NCBI GenBank assembly: GCA_026545765.1
Contig: CM048843.1
Span: forward strand, 90,087,050-90,151,049
Source of the DNA: Plantago major
Lineage: Eukaryota > Streptophyta > Magnoliopsida > Lamiales > Plantaginaceae
Length of the DNA: 64,000 nt
Reading direction: 5' to 3'
Shown: piece after piece, positions 49,406 through 60,566 of the stretch
Layout of the letters: every line of letters starts with the position of its first letter
How positions within the stretch are numbered: position 1 is the stretch's first letter
Notes under the pieces: model-generated
Told to the model about the DNA's origin: nothing
What the model saw: only the letters and a program-made list of their open reading frames with translations
Database searches by the model: none
Program-made: the position numbers and the translations under genes

Positions 49406-49856
49406 CGAAGGAAATTTCACGTTTCAATCCGAAAAGCCTCAAAATAAAACTCGCAATTACAAGTTTTCTTCCCTTCTGATTTTTTGTTTTCCTATTTATT
49501 TTTCTAGGAAAATTATTATTAAGAATAAGTAAATTGTGAACAAATCCCACTCTATCGATCGACGAAAATAGCCTTGAAAAGAGAAGTAACAAATCACCAA
49601 GGACACGATTAAGAATATTCAGAAAAAATAATTAAGCAATAAAAGAGAAGAGATCAAAGCACAATCGCTGAAGAGATCCTTCTAATCCGGAGTGAAAAGA
49701 GTTAAAGATACTAACTGCTTCACCAAAAGAAAAGAATATGGTAACTGCTCATTCCAAATTCAAATTCAGATTGCTTTCCTTCTAGCCATGTACTTGTCAA
49801 GAATGTAAACACACAACTCTCTACTCTGCTTGCTAATTTTCTTTCTTATCACGAAC
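49406..49856. other. spacer between copia LTR and F-box gene
   Basis: AT-rich, likely containing the promoter and 5' leader of the F-box gene. No clear TATA box was singled out. The LTR ends about 450 bp before the ATG. Confidence 0.5.
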
Positions 49857-50996
49857 ATGAAGAAAAACGATGTTTCCAAACCCAAGAAGATGAAGAAAAA
49901 CTGTTCCAAACAACGCAAGATCGTTGCGAAACCGAAACCCGTCTTGCTCAACGACAGAATATCCGAATTGCCCCAGCCAATCTTGCATCACATCATGTCG
50001 TTCCTTCCGAAAAGAGACGCCACGATAACATCTTCACTCTCCAAACTTTGGTATGCTGCTTGGAACACTTCTCCTGTATTAGACTTCAATCAATTCTTCT
50101 TCGAGAAGGACATCTTCCGAAGGAACGGAACCCCCAAGCAGCGCCAGGTTCAGCAGTTCTGCGACTATGTCAATAGAGCCACGTTGCGACGTTGTGTTCA
50201 ATTTAACAATTTTAGCCTTCAAAAGTGTCAAATCAAGCTCTACTCTCGGTGCAGCGTTCCTGTAGTACCCTTGCAAGATCTCTACAGGTGGTTAGATCGA
50301 GCAATGAGTAACAATGTGCGTGAATTGAGCCTGATCAATTCCATGCATAGGCATTTTTATCGCAAGCTGTTGGTCGTTTTGCCCGTGTCTCTCTTTAGTT
50401 ACTCCTCACTCAGGGAGTTGGATTTGCTCTGTTGCGAGTTTCCCGAGTATGAGTTTAGTAACACTGGTATTGGATCTTCTCTTAAGAAGCTTAGTCTCTA
50501 TCGTGTATATGCAGATCAACATACATTACAGAGTTTTCTCACAAGTTGCAGAATTATCGAACAAGTTGAGATCAACCTGTGTCTGGGGTTTGAGTCGGTT
50601 AAGCTTGTAGGGCGTAAACTCGACGAGGTTGATTTGAGCCTTGATCAAGACAAGATACAGAGTGTAGCTATTGAAGCCCCAAATGTACGGGTACTCAAAT
50701 ATTCAGGAGCGGATTTTAATATCAGGGGTAGCATAATGGATTCAGGAATCTGCGAAAACGTTCAAAAATTAAGACTGCACAATTGCGGCTTGCCAGACGA
50801 TATACTTGAAGTAATTCGACTCAAGTTTCCCATGGTTGAGAAGCTGGAGATGAAGAATTGCACCTTTGGGCATTTCAAGAATTGTTCCTTAATTCATTCA
50901 CTGGTCTTCCATGGTTGTGAAAGGATAAAGGAACTTCAATTTGCAGACTTAAGGATGAAAGGGCTGAAGATATGCTTCACGAATATTAAGAGATGA
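49857..50996 (+). CDS. F-box protein with LRR-like C-terminal region, 379 aa
   Basis: ATG at 49857 and TGA at 50994-50996 in one uninterrupted exon; the open frame begins slightly further upstream but with no ATG. A basic start (MKKNDVSKPKKMKKN) precedes an F-box at about residues 31-73: LNDRISELPQPILHHIMSFL and KLWYAAWN with the usual LP, I..F.P and W positions. The remainder carries degenerate leucine-rich repeats (SLRELDLLCC, SSLKKLSLYRV, NVQKLRLHNC, MVEKLEMKNCTF). F-box proteins use this domain to bind SKP1 in SCF ubiquitin ligases, while the LRR part selects the target. It belongs to the large plant F-box/LRR (FBD-like) group, but no FBD domain is apparent and it is shorter than many members. 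The target is unknown. Confidence 0.88.
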   Translation: MKKNDVSKPKKMKKNCSKQRKIVAKPKPVLLNDRISELPQPILHHIMSFLPKRDATITSSLSKLWYAAWNTSPVLDFNQFFFEKDIFRRNGTPKQRQVQQFCDYVNRATLRRCVQFNNFSLQKCQIKLYSRCSVPVVPLQDLYRWLDRAMSNNVRELSLINSMHRHFYRKLLVVLPVSLFSYSSLRELDLLCCEFPEYEFSNTGIGSSLKKLSLYRVYADQHTLQSFLTSCRIIEQVEINLCLGFESVKLVGRKLDEVDLSLDQDKIQSVAIEAPNVRVLKYSGADFNIRGSIMDSGICENVQKLRLHNCGLPDDILEVIRLKFPMVEKLEMKNCTFGHFKNCSLIHSLVFHGCERIKELQFADLRMKGLKICFTNIKR

Positions 50997-52290
50997 TTAG
51001 AAGAAGCTCCATGATACGAGCTTGAAGTTAGTTTCCTCGATTTATTTTATATTAGAAGCTGCTATTGCGCGCACTTGATGATTTGTTTAGTATGAAATGT
51101 AGATCTTCATTGCAATTTCTTTTCTTCATCAGTGATAATATAATGTGATACCAGTATCGATCATGATTTGACAAGAATCACATACTGAAACAGATGAACG
51201 CTTTTATCAAACATTATTTTATCAGTGATCAAGCTGATGCTGACAAAGCAATCTCACACAAGATCCAAATCCAAACCTCCTCCGGTAAGCAGATCATCTT
51301 ATGTAACTGGAACGCGTTTAGAACATCCAATTAGAGTCTTCAGATTAGACTTCCCTGCTCAGCAAGCTTCTTTTTATGTCATTCACTCTTCACTAAGTTG
51401 AGGCTGAACTATATATAATGTTATTGTAAAGCACATTTTCTTGATAAGATCATACACATACGTACGTTACTTTGTTTAAAAGACAACGTAGTTATGCATG
51501 AAATGAAATGAAATGCATTTCTGTTCCAGAAATATAGAGCTGAGACTCATCAGTCTATCAGAAGTCAGAACTTATATGGGCAGTGACGACACAAATTTCG
51601 CCTTTTTCTTCATTGTTTCTTTATCAAACCATTCCTAGGTGATTTCTTGCAATCTGTTTCAGATACATCTCATTTTGGGTAAAGCATTCAAATCAGTATC
51701 TTGAGCAATGAGTCTCCAGACTCCATGACAGGAAACCGATCTGAGTGTTGTTGGGATTTGTGTTGGGTGTTTTGGTGGTTTATATATGTACCTATGTACA
51801 ATTATATATAAAAGATTATCAACTCATTTGATCATGGATAGTACCAGATTATACGAAACTCTGTGATGTCATGTGTTCTGAGATGTGGTGCATTCATTCT
51901 GTCCATGTTGTGTTTGCTTGATGATTGTACTAAATAAACAGCTTTCGAGCACAAATCTTGTTACTGATATGTAATGAATGCTTTACAATTTGTTCCTTTA
52001 AATCTTATCAGTCATTCTCAATCATATTTCAAAGACAAATGCATGTAAGTCCTTGTGCTTGTGTTTCTTGACTTTCACTAGCCACCACAAAACATATTGT
52101 CAATGGCAGCTGGACTTTTATTTGTCTCATCTGCAATATACCTAACCTGGATAACAAGTTGTGGTTCACTTGTTGGACCCAGTTCAAATCTTGTTCCCGT
52201 ACCATAAGACCGGATGTATTATCAGGCTGTTGGATTATTTGTTGTGGGTCAAAATTATGCTAGCAATTAATGATGATTGTATTGATTTAA
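50997..52290. other. F-box 3' flank and inverted-duplicate SAUR upstream DNA
   Basis: No gene. From about 51250 the sequence is the reverse complement of 27530 downward, so it is part of the SAUR duplication. The distal SAUR upstream element lies at 52033-52091. TGTCTC, an auxin response element core, is seen at 52123-52128 but is not kept in the sister copies. Confidence 0.65.
52033..52091 (+). promoter_or_regulatory. distal SAUR upstream element
   Basis: AGACAAATGCATGTAAGTCC, CTTGTGCTTG and CACTAGCCACCACAAA; second copy of the block at 52291. Confidence 0.6.
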
Positions 52291-52349
52291 AGACAAATGC
52301 ATGTGATCCATTGTGTTTATCCCTCTCAAGTTTCAATAGCCACCACAAA
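52291..52349 (+). promoter_or_regulatory. proximal SAUR upstream element
   Basis: AGACAAATGCATGTGATCC, CTCAAGTTTCAATAGCC, ACCACAAA; about 225 bp before the ATG and about 75 bp before the TATA box. Confidence 0.65.
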
Positions 52350-52422
52350 TGCAGTTGCTTGTTGCAATTAACTTGATTTCTACCAGAAGTCCTTTCTATG
52401 TTCATAAATCCCAGCATACCAC

Positions 52423-52430
52423 TATATATA
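52423..52430 (+). promoter_or_regulatory. TATA box of SAUR at 52573
   Basis: TATATATA, 143 bp before the ATG. Confidence 0.8.
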
Positions 52431-52572
52431 CAGCAGGTCTCTAGGATTTTAGAACCATCAACATTTCCCAATACAACTCTTATATCTCGGCTTTCAGAAG
52501 TTTCACAAAATTCTCCCATCTTTCTACTTCATCTTTTGCTAGTTTCAACAGGAATATTAATTCAATTCAAGA

Positions 52573-52851
52573 ATGGCTATTCACAGTATCCTTAGACGTT
52601 CTTTATCAGGCGGTAAAAAATCATCTTCATCAGGTACGGATGTTCCCAAGGGGCATCTAGCTGTTTATGTCGGGGAGTATGAGAAGAAGCGGTTCGTTAT
52701 TCCAGTATCATACCTTAACCATTCTTCATTTCAAGATTTGCTATGTCGAGCTGAAGAAGAATATGGGTTTGATCATCCCATGGGTGGCCTAACAATCCCC
52801 TGCAGTGAAGATTTATTCATTGATCTCACCTCTCGTTTTGCTGGAAGATAA
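52573..52851 (+). CDS. SAUR protein, 92 aa
   Basis: Complete intronless SAUR frame from ATG at 52573. N-terminus [24 protein letters not shown] domain with [40 protein letters not shown] (Arg where the sisters have Gln) and [20 protein letters not shown] at the end. It is the plus-strand partner of the inverted copy at 25957-26235; the proteins differ at only a few positions. A role in auxin-promoted cell growth through PP2C.D inhibition is expected from the family. TATA box and two upstream elements are in place, so it is probably expressed. Confidence 0.95.
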   Translation: MAIHSILRRSLSGGKKSSSSGTDVPKGHLAVYVGEYEKKRFVIPVSYLNHSSFQDLLCRAEEEYGFDHPMGGLTIPCSEDLFIDLTSRFAGR

Positions 52852-54524
52852 TACATGTATACTAGATGGATTTTGTAAAGTTAGATATAGAATTTTTTTT
52901 GTCTCATTTCTTGAACATATGTTCTTTCTCTTTATCAGGAGAAAAATATATACCTGCCAAGAGTGTTACATGTGAAATGAGAAAATAGTTAGAGAACATA
53001 TTGAGCCATACTGATATGCAAGACCACTTAATTCCCATCAAGTAAGATTTCCTAACATGTTAGTTGTTACAATATTGAATCTTGTTACTCAGGTCTCTAC
53101 CTATTTCTGCTGTATATGTTTCCATGACAAATATACCAGCCATTGGAGATATCTCGTCCATATTCTGAGTAAGGCAGGGCTATGAACTGGAGAAGTTATA
53201 TTTGCTCGTTAGCATGTTGAGATGTTTCATAACATGAGATTTTCTGTTAAATCTCCATGCTTATAAAAGGATGGAAGCAGGAGCCATTATAGCACAGTCC
53301 AGGCCGAATTCAGGGGCGTGCGTGGCTCCTCCAAGTGTACTGCACTTAATTACATATGGATTTTATTGAACTCTTCAACTTGATCCTTAAGGGGCTGAGC
53401 TTTATCTTCATCTGTAATTATCACGGTCATGTTCTTTAAATCATCAAGTTGAACTCGACTTGATCTATACTGGGCTTTTCATGAGGGATCATGTAAGCAT
53501 ACAGTTTCTACTTAACATAGAGCCGGTTTGCAACAGTTTTGGCAATGTCTCCAGTTTGTCCCGCAAAGCTTTAGCAGTCTTCTCTTTATGCACTTCTCAT
53601 AACACCTTATCACCAAAGCTCAAGCTAGATTAGTGCACTCATTCTGTGAATCAGAATTTGCGTCTTCTCACCAGCTGACAATATAGCAGGCATCTTGTCT
53701 TGAGAATCAAGTGCACTCACTATCCCCTTTGGTGTCATCATTTCCTTCATCTTGATTTTCCACAAGGAGAAATTACCAGTTCCGGTGAATTTCTCAATGT
53801 CAAAACGTGCAGCTCATTCACCAAAGATCAAAGAACAGATTTCAAGCATTTTCAGATTGAACTCCACGATGACTCTCTATTCTGTGATAGCTCGCCCTAC
53901 TGAAATGATTGAAAGGAGTTACAGTGAATGGTGAATGAATTACAACTCTAATAGCTGTTACAAACAGCTTCCATGCTCCGTTTTGGTTGTGATTGCTGTT
54001 ATAACCATTGAAATTATCTTATCCATCGAAATTACCAGATTTTATCTCAGCCGTTAAACTTGATTACTTTAATGCTGACTAATGCAAACTGAAATTTCTG
54101 CCAATTCAAGCTAGTTCCAATAGGTTAGTTCACTCCAGAAATAGAGATAGATTGGCATTTTGATAGATATGGATGACCTGCAATTTGTTGAGTAATGTTA
54201 GTTCGTTGCGATGAATCTAGGTGATCTTATTTTAAATATATATAGAACTTTTATCACATTTTTATGCACTTTGGTTGATTTTTGGCCTATCTCGGTGGAC
54301 CTATTCTGTTTGTTGAACCACACAGGAACTAGATGATGTAGAGTACATATGTTGACTGAGTTAACGTCGAATTGTAGAACCAGAATACCAGATGGATGAG
54401 TAGCCTACTGAATGATTTTGGTGGGATAAGATTGCATTTGATGATGGTATTGGTAGTACAGATTTGTTATGTGAATTCGATTCAAAATAGGGTCTGAGCT
54501 GAGGGCCACACTAGGTTGATTTAC
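52852..54524. other. SAUR spacer DNA
   Basis: No gene supported; short frames at 53700-53934 look random. The first ~250 bp match the 3' flanks of the other SAURs. Confidence 0.55.
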
Positions 54525-54850
54525 GGACAAATTCATGTGACTACTTGTGCTTTTGTTTCTTGACTTTGCACTAGCACCACAATTAATTCCTTATGAAAAC
54601 TGGACTTATAGCTAGTTTCCACCAAATTTATCATATAATCCCGTGTTCACAGATCACACCTACATCTACAGCACATCGGTTGGATTGTAAAACCATCAAC
54701 TTATTGAACGAAACGACCAGATGGATTATAAGGCTGTTGAATAATCTTCGTGGGACAAGACTGTCATGAATGATGGATATATGGATTTAAAGACAAATGC
54801 ATGTGATCCCTTGTGCTTAACCTTCTCAAGTTTCACTAGCCACTATCCAG
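54525..54850 (+). promoter_or_regulatory. distal and proximal upstream elements of SAUR at 55062
   Basis: A diverged distal copy lies at 54525-54582 (GGACAAATTCATGTGACTAC, CTAGCACCACAA) and a proximal copy at 54791-54850 (AGACAAATGCATGTGATCCC, GTTTCACTAGCCACTATCC). Confidence 0.6.
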
Positions 54851-54915
54851 TTGCTTGTTGCAACTAACTTTGATTACATACAGAAGTCTTTTCTTATGTT
54901 CATAAACACCACGCC

Positions 54916-54923
54916 TATATATA
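54916..54923 (+). promoter_or_regulatory. TATA box of SAUR at 55062
   Basis: TATATATA, 139 bp upstream of the TATA-distal ATG end, the usual spacing in this cluster. Confidence 0.8.
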
Positions 54924-55061
54924 CGACATATCTCTAGGACTAAAGAACCATCAACATTTGTCAATACACAAATCATATTTCTCATCTTTCAGAAGTTTCA
55001 CCAAATTCTCCGATCTTTCTGCCTCGTCTTTTGCTTCAACAAAAATTAATTTAGTACAGAA

Positions 55062-55340
55062 ATGGCTATTCACAGTATCCTTAGACGTTCTTTCTCAGGA
55101 GGAAGAAAATCATCTTCGAATGGAATAGAAGTTCCAAAAGGTCATCTAGCTGTTTATGTCGGGGAGTATGAGAAGAAGCGGTTCATTATTCCAGTATCAT
55201 ACCTCAACCATTCTTCATTTCAAGATTTACTATGTCAAGCTGAAGAAGAATATGGGTTTGATCATCCAATGGGTGGCCTAACAATCCCCTGCAGTGAAGA
55301 TCTGTTCATTGATCTCACCTCTCGCTTTGCTGGAAAATAA
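55062..55340 (+). CDS. SAUR protein, 92 aa
   Basis: Complete intronless SAUR frame. It differs from its neighbours mainly in the N-terminal linker ([20 protein letters not shown]), has [14 protein letters not shown] in the core and ends TSRFAGK. With the copy at 57169 it forms a subgroup marked by [12 protein letters not shown], pointing to a recent shared ancestor. Family role as for the other copies. Confidence 0.95.
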   Translation: MAIHSILRRSFSGGRKSSSNGIEVPKGHLAVYVGEYEKKRFIIPVSYLNHSSFQDLLCQAEEEYGFDHPMGGLTIPCSEDLFIDLTSRFAGK

Positions 55341-56524
55341 TACATAGTACTAGATAGATTTTGTAGAAGTTTGACATAGAATTTTTTTTGTATATCTCAT
55401 TTCATCAACATTTATATGCTCTTTTCTTTATCAGGAGAAAATGATGTAAACCTATAAAAAAATTGAAGTGTGAAATGAGAAAATAGTTTCAGAACATATT
55501 GAACCATACTGAAATTCAAGACCATTACTTAATTCCCATCAAGGCATGTTATAATATTGAATCCTTGTTACGTACTCGGGTTTTCTTTCTGCTGTATATG
55601 TTTCCATGACAAATATTAACATATTAAAAAATTCTGAAATTTGGAACATAAAGGACCTATTCTGAAATGCAAGTGCATATACCTACCATATGTCAGAATT
55701 AAAGTATAGATAGATTCCCACATACAGTGTCCTTAATTTCTAATCGTTTGCTGAGAGTCTTCCGTTCATATTTTGACTACGGCAAGTTGATCTGCTTCAC
55801 TAGATGAGATTTTCTGACAAATCTCGAGCTTAGGAAAGGATGAAACTATTATATATCCTGGGATTGTTCACTTGAACCAAAAACAGGAGATTAGTATGAT
55901 GAACTTCACACTGAAGTTTATTGTAGCTTTGAATTTTCTCAGCCAGTATCTTCAGATGCTGCATCTACAAGATCATCTAGAGTTATATAACATCTCTCTC
56001 CAAGGGTGTCCATCGTTAATAGGGTGATTGAACCCGAACACTTTTTTCTGCTTGACTTCGTAAATGTTGATATGAAGACCCATTCAACTAAGAAATTTAT
56101 TGGAATGGTAATCCTTTTCTTTCGTCACCAACATATAGTGCAACACTATATGGTCATTTGCAATAAGACGAAGACTTTCTAAGCAAACGACATGCTTAGC
56201 TAGCACCTGCATAGGCTCTTATCCAGCTAACATTAGCTACCTTCTCATTAAGGACAGCAAATCGTACCATTGAAATTCTGGACGAAACCTTGCTGAGTGT
56301 TGTTGGGGTTTCTGTTAGTTGTTTCGATGGACTATGTACGTATGTCCTTTTAGATATAGAATTTTATCAACTCATTTGATCACGGAGAATACCAGATTAT
56401 ACAAAATTCTATGATGTCCTGCATGTCTTGTGAGGTATGGACGTATGGTACATTCATTCTGTTTGCCATATCGTGTTTTCTTGATGATTTCAACTTTGTA
56501 CCTAATCAAACAGCTTTCAAGCAC
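55341..56524. other. SAUR spacer DNA
   Basis: No gene seen. Parts match the spacer DNA before the genes at 52573 and 60567. Confidence 0.55.
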
Positions 56525-56614
56525 TGTAAATGCTGTGTGATCTTGGCACCTCTGGTGCTATGATCTGGTTGTTAATGAATAAAATTTTAACTTTTCAAAA
56601 AAAAAAAAAAAAAA
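56525..56614 (+). mobile_element. 3' tail of a non-LTR retroelement (LINE-like), 5'-truncated
   Basis: Compared with the homologous SAUR upstream DNA at 51940-52020 and 59950-60040, this copy has about 90 bp of unrelated sequence after CAGCTTTCAAGCAC. It reads GGCACCTCTGGTGCTATG, then AATAAA (56578-56583), and ends in 18 A (56597-56614). The layout is that of plant L1 3' ends. No target duplication was identified. A processed transcript tail is the alternative. Confidence 0.5.
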
Positions 56615-56664
56615 GAATGATTTACCTGTTTCATTTAAAACCTTAATTGTCAGTCTTATTTCGA

Positions 56665-56980
56665 AGGCAAATGCATGTTAGCCCTTGTGCTTGTGTTTCT
56701 TGAATATCACTAGCCACCACAAAACATATTGTCAATGGCAGCTGGACTTTTATTTCTCTCATCTGCGATATACCTAACCTGGATAACAAGTTGTGGTTCA
56801 CTTGTTGGACCCAGTTCAAATCTTGTTCCGCACCATAAGACCGGATGTATTAGCAGGCTGTTGAATAATTTTATGTGGGTCAAGATATTGCCAACATTTA
56901 ATGATGTTTGTATTCATTTAAAGACATATGCATGTGATCCCTTGTGCTTAACCTTCTCAAGTTTCACTAACCACCACAAA
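56665..56980 (+). promoter_or_regulatory. distal and proximal upstream elements of SAUR at 57169
   Basis: Distal copy at 56665-56723 (AGGCAAATGCATGTTAGCCC, CACTAGCCACCACAAA) and proximal copy at 56922-56980 (AGACATATGCATGTGATCCC, CTCAAGTTTCACTAACCACC). Confidence 0.6.
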
Positions 56981-57043
56981 TCCAGTTGATATTGCAATTA
57001 GCTTTGTTTTCCACCAGAAGTCTTTTCTATGTTCAGAAACACT

Positions 57044-57051
57044 TATATATA
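57044..57051 (+). promoter_or_regulatory. TATA box of SAUR at 57169
   Basis: TATATATA, about 118-125 bp before the ATG. Confidence 0.8.
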
Positions 57052-57168
57052 CAACATATCTCTAGACTTGTAGAACCATCAACATTACAACTTCATATCT
57101 CAGTTTTCAGAAGTTTCACAAAATTCTTTCATCTGTCTACTTCATCTTTTGCTTCAGTTCAGAAAAAA

Positions 57169-57447
57169 ATGGCTATTCACAGTATCCTTAGACGATCTTT
57201 CTCAGGAGGAAGAAAATCATCTTCAAATGGAACAGAAGTTCCAAAAGGGCATCTGGCTGTTTATGTTGGGGAGTATGAGAAGAAGCGATTTGTTATTCCA
57301 GTGTCATACCTTAACCATTCTGCATTTCAAGATTTGTTATGTCAAGCTGAAGAAGAATACGGATTTGATCATTCAATGGGTGGCCTAACAATCCCCTGCA
57401 GTGAGGATTTATTCATTGATCTCACCTCTCGCTTTGCTGGAAGATAA
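57169..57447 (+). CDS. SAUR protein, 92 aa
   Basis: The frame is open further upstream, but the family start [18 protein letters not shown] places the ATG at 57169, in the good context GAAAAAAATGG and downstream of the TATA box. Domain: [40 protein letters not shown] (Ser where the sisters have Pro in HPMGG) and [20 protein letters not shown]. Complete. Sister of the copy at 55062. Confidence 0.95.
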   Translation: MAIHSILRRSFSGGRKSSSNGTEVPKGHLAVYVGEYEKKRFVIPVSYLNHSAFQDLLCQAEEEYGFDHSMGGLTIPCSEDLFIDLTSRFAGR

Positions 57448-58713
57448 TACATGCTAGATAGATTTTGTACAAGTTAGACGTAGAAATTATTTTTATCACA
57501 TTTCATCAACACATGTTCTTTCTCTTTATCAAGAGAAAAGGTACTTACCTGTAAAAATGTTAAATTGGGAAATGAGATAAGAGTTGGAACTTATTGACCC
57601 ATACTAAAATTCAAGAGCACTTAATTATTATCAAGGAAAATTAGCGTATATGTTACAATATTGAATCTTGTGTTGCACTTGTTAATGTCATGTGTCAACC
57701 GAAACATTCTCAATCTAACGATAGATATCTACAATTTCTACGATTTATGATATTGTGGGTCGAAAATGTTAAGTGCAGGCCTGTTAATAATGAAACTTAA
57801 CAATTGCAATACTTGTTCAAATTTTCTATAACTTCGGTTTCTTTATCAGGATAAAACCATGTATCCTCTCAAAATTGCTCTAGTATGAAATTAGAGAAGA
57901 GTTGGAAAACAATGAGCCATACTCGAATTCAAGAGATGTTAATTGACATCATATAGTGTACATGTACATTGGCTAGATTGAATCTTGTTACCTCGGTTTT
58001 CTTTATCCTGTCTGTTTTTCCAGACAAATATTACCGTGTGGAATTTCCTGAAATTGGCACATAAGATCCATTAAACGTAAGTACATTAGATAACACAAAA
58101 CATGATATTAATTATTCATGATACGTGCATGTTCGTTTAACTTTACCTGGAAAGGATATTAAAGAGATGAAACATTCCTAAATCCTATAAGCTATTTGGC
58201 TTTCATGGTTTTTCATCTCTGCTGCTCAAGATCTCTTGGATGCAGCAGAACAAGAGTTCCAAATTTCACTGAGAAAAATTTATTCTTGCTTACATTTTAA
58301 TTCTCTGTCTATTATTTACTTGTAGTTTTATAGTTGAACTATTGTTTTGAGTTTTGAATATGTGAGAAGTTATAGATTGATTCTTAATGTCCTTATTCCT
58401 AACAGTTTCAGATTCATGTTAATATTTTGTCTACGGTTAGTGACTCAGGCTTACATTCATTACTCGCGAATCTATGAAAACTCCTTATTTTGTCTACGGT
58501 TAGCTAGCTAGTTCACTGTAATGACTGGTTACTTGTGATCTTGAGGATGAGTCATGTACAATATTCTTAAATTTATCAATTTGTAGTGTTCTGTTTTCAA
58601 GAATGTACAAAATTAGTTAAAAAAGAAAGTAAGAAACTGATATGTACATGAATCTAGTCTATATCAGTTCTTACATCTCTAATTTCTACTATCTAGCTAG
58701 TTGATGTGTTATT
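57448..58713. other. SAUR spacer DNA
   Basis: 3' flanks of the plus-strand SAUR at 57169 and the minus-strand SAUR at 58714 face each other. The phrase ATTGAATCTTGTTAC with nearby text recurs near 57660 and 57977, suggesting a tandem copy of the SAUR 3' flank. No gene. Confidence 0.55.
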
Positions 58714-58986
58714 TCACCCTAAGCTAGAAATCAGATTGCTGAATAAATCCTCACTGCACGGAATCGTAAGGCCACCCATTGGATGATGGAACCCATATTC
58801 TTCTTCAGCTTGACATAGCAAATCTTGAAATGAAGAGTTGTTGAGGTATGATACTGGAATAACGAACCGCTTCTTCTCATACTCCCCCACATAAACAGCT
58901 AGATGCCCTTTTGGAACTTCAGTTCCATTTGAAGATGATTTCTTTCCACCTGATAAAGACCGTCTAAGAATATTATGGATTGCCAT
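58714..58986 (-). CDS. SAUR protein, 90 aa
   Basis: Complete minus-strand frame from ATG at 58986: [76 protein letters not shown]. The C-terminus differs from its sisters (SNLISSLG instead of IDLTSRFAG). It is the most diverged intact copy and the only minus-strand member in the right-hand cluster. TATA box at 59128-59137. Family role as above. Confidence 0.94.
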   Translation of the reverse strand: MAIHNILRRSLSGGKKSSSNGTEVPKGHLAVYVGEYEKKRFVIPVSYLNNSSFQDLLCQAEEEYGFHHPMGGLTIPCSEDLFSNLISSLG

Positions 58987-59127
58987 TGTTTTGAATGTAC
59001 GAGTAAGTTCTGTTTCAAGCTGAGGAAATTAAAAGGATTGTTGAAAACTTTGTGAAACGAGTGAAATCAGAGGAAAAGTGAATTATCTTGTTTGTGACTT
59101 GATGGTTGTGAATCCAGAAATTTGGTG

Positions 59128-59230
59128 TATATATATAGATGTGAATATTCATATCTATCCACATAAAAGAACTTGAGATGAACAGGAATCTGTGGTGACT
59201 AATGAAGCTTAAGAAACATAAGCACATGGC
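59128..59230 (-). promoter_or_regulatory. TATA box and upstream element of SAUR at 58714
   Basis: CTATATATATAC at 59127-59138, about 142 bp before the ATG; a diverged proximal element (CTTAAGCTTCATTAGTCACC) at 59190-59230. Confidence 0.6.
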
Positions 59231-60050
59231 CTCGTCTAGCTTCCAATTCTAAAATCATTTTCGAACCAGCTATTGAAAAATATATATGTGAAGTTAATGT
59301 TGACAATGATATTGTTCCCTGCCAACTCAATATACATAACCCTTCAAGGACCACATTGTATATGACTGGTACTTTTGAGTGATATATCTATCAGCTTTGT
59401 ATAGTCCAATGGTTAGTCTACCAGTAGGACGACAAACTCTTCTTTTCAGATTGACTTAATCAACGTTGATCGAGTGCTAGCTCATTCAAGTAATTAAGAT
59501 ACTGGCATGATAAACGCTTTATTTTCATCACCATCATATACTGCAGATGCTCATTTTCACTAGACGAAGCCTGTGAACATTAAATAGCACTGTTTGTACG
59601 TACTTGGTATTTGGATGGCCATCATCTTGTTGATGTTTGTAATAAATTCTCACAAAGCATAGAGGATTGTAAGACTAAGATTCTGAAACAAAGCTAGCTA
59701 GCTGAGTAATTGTTGGGATCGGTGGATTATTTTTCGTAGATTATCACAACTCTCTCTGTCATGGATCGTAGCTAGCAAATATCAGGAAATGCACCGATAT
59801 CATGTTTTGTGAAATACGGGTACATATGTCTGTACTCGGCGTATAATTAATTTGTAAGATGGAAGAAATACTCATTTGTTCGACCTGCCATCTTGTGTTT
59901 TCTTGATGTCTATCCGAAGCTGTGACTCTTCGCCAAAAATTCAACTTTGTATAGATACCTGATTAAACAGCTTTCAAGTACATTTCTTGTTACTGATATG
60001 TAATGAATGCTTATAATTGTTCCTTTAAAATCTAATCAGTCATATTCCAA
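59231..60050. other. spacer between divergent SAURs
   Basis: No gene seen. The right part matches other SAUR upstream DNA. Confidence 0.55.
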
Positions 60051-60374
60051 AGACAAATGCATGTGAGTCCTTGTGCTTGTGTTTCTTGAATTTCACTAGC
60101 TACCACAAAACCTATTGCTGATGGCAACTGGAATTTTAATTTGTTTCTCATATCTGCAATAAATCTAACATGGATATAAGTTTTGGTTCACTTGTTGGAC
60201 CCAATTAAAATCTTGTTCCTGAACCATAAGACCAGATATTCTTATTAACAGGCTGTTAAATAGTTTTGTGGTTTAAGATGGCCATCAATTAATGATGTTT
60301 GTATTGATAATTTAAAGACAAATGCATGTGATTCCTTGTGTTTAGCCTTCTCAAGTGTTCACTAGCCACCACAA
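60051..60374 (+). promoter_or_regulatory. distal and proximal upstream elements of broken SAUR at 60567
   Basis: Distal copy at 60051-60109 (AGACAAATGCATGTGAGTCC, CACTAGCTACCACAAAA), proximal copy at 60316-60374 (AGACAAATGCATGTGATTCC, CACTAGCCACCACAAA). TATA box TATATATA at 60427-60434. Confidence 0.6.
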
Positions 60375-60566
60375 ATCCAGTTGCTTATTGGAACCAACTA
60401 CAGTTTCTATGTTCACAAATCACTCCTATATATACAACACATCTCAAGAATTGTAGAACCATCAACATTCCCATTACAACTCACAGCTAATATTTCAGAA
60501 GTTTCACAAAATTCTCCCATCTTTCTGATTCATCTTTTGCTTCAACAAGATTAATATACAACAAAA

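Noticed and set aside
49830-49856. Upstream extension of the F-box frame
   Set aside because: The codon at 49830 is TTG; the first ATG in frame is at 49857 and gives a normal N-terminus.
52123-52128. TGTCTC auxin response element before the SAUR at 52573
   Set aside because: A six-base match that is not preserved in the sister promoters; not supported as a conserved site.
54410-56620. GAATGATTT on both sides of the 55062 SAUR as a target duplication
   Set aside because: Both copies belong to the paralogous SAUR upstream DNA; no element fits between them.
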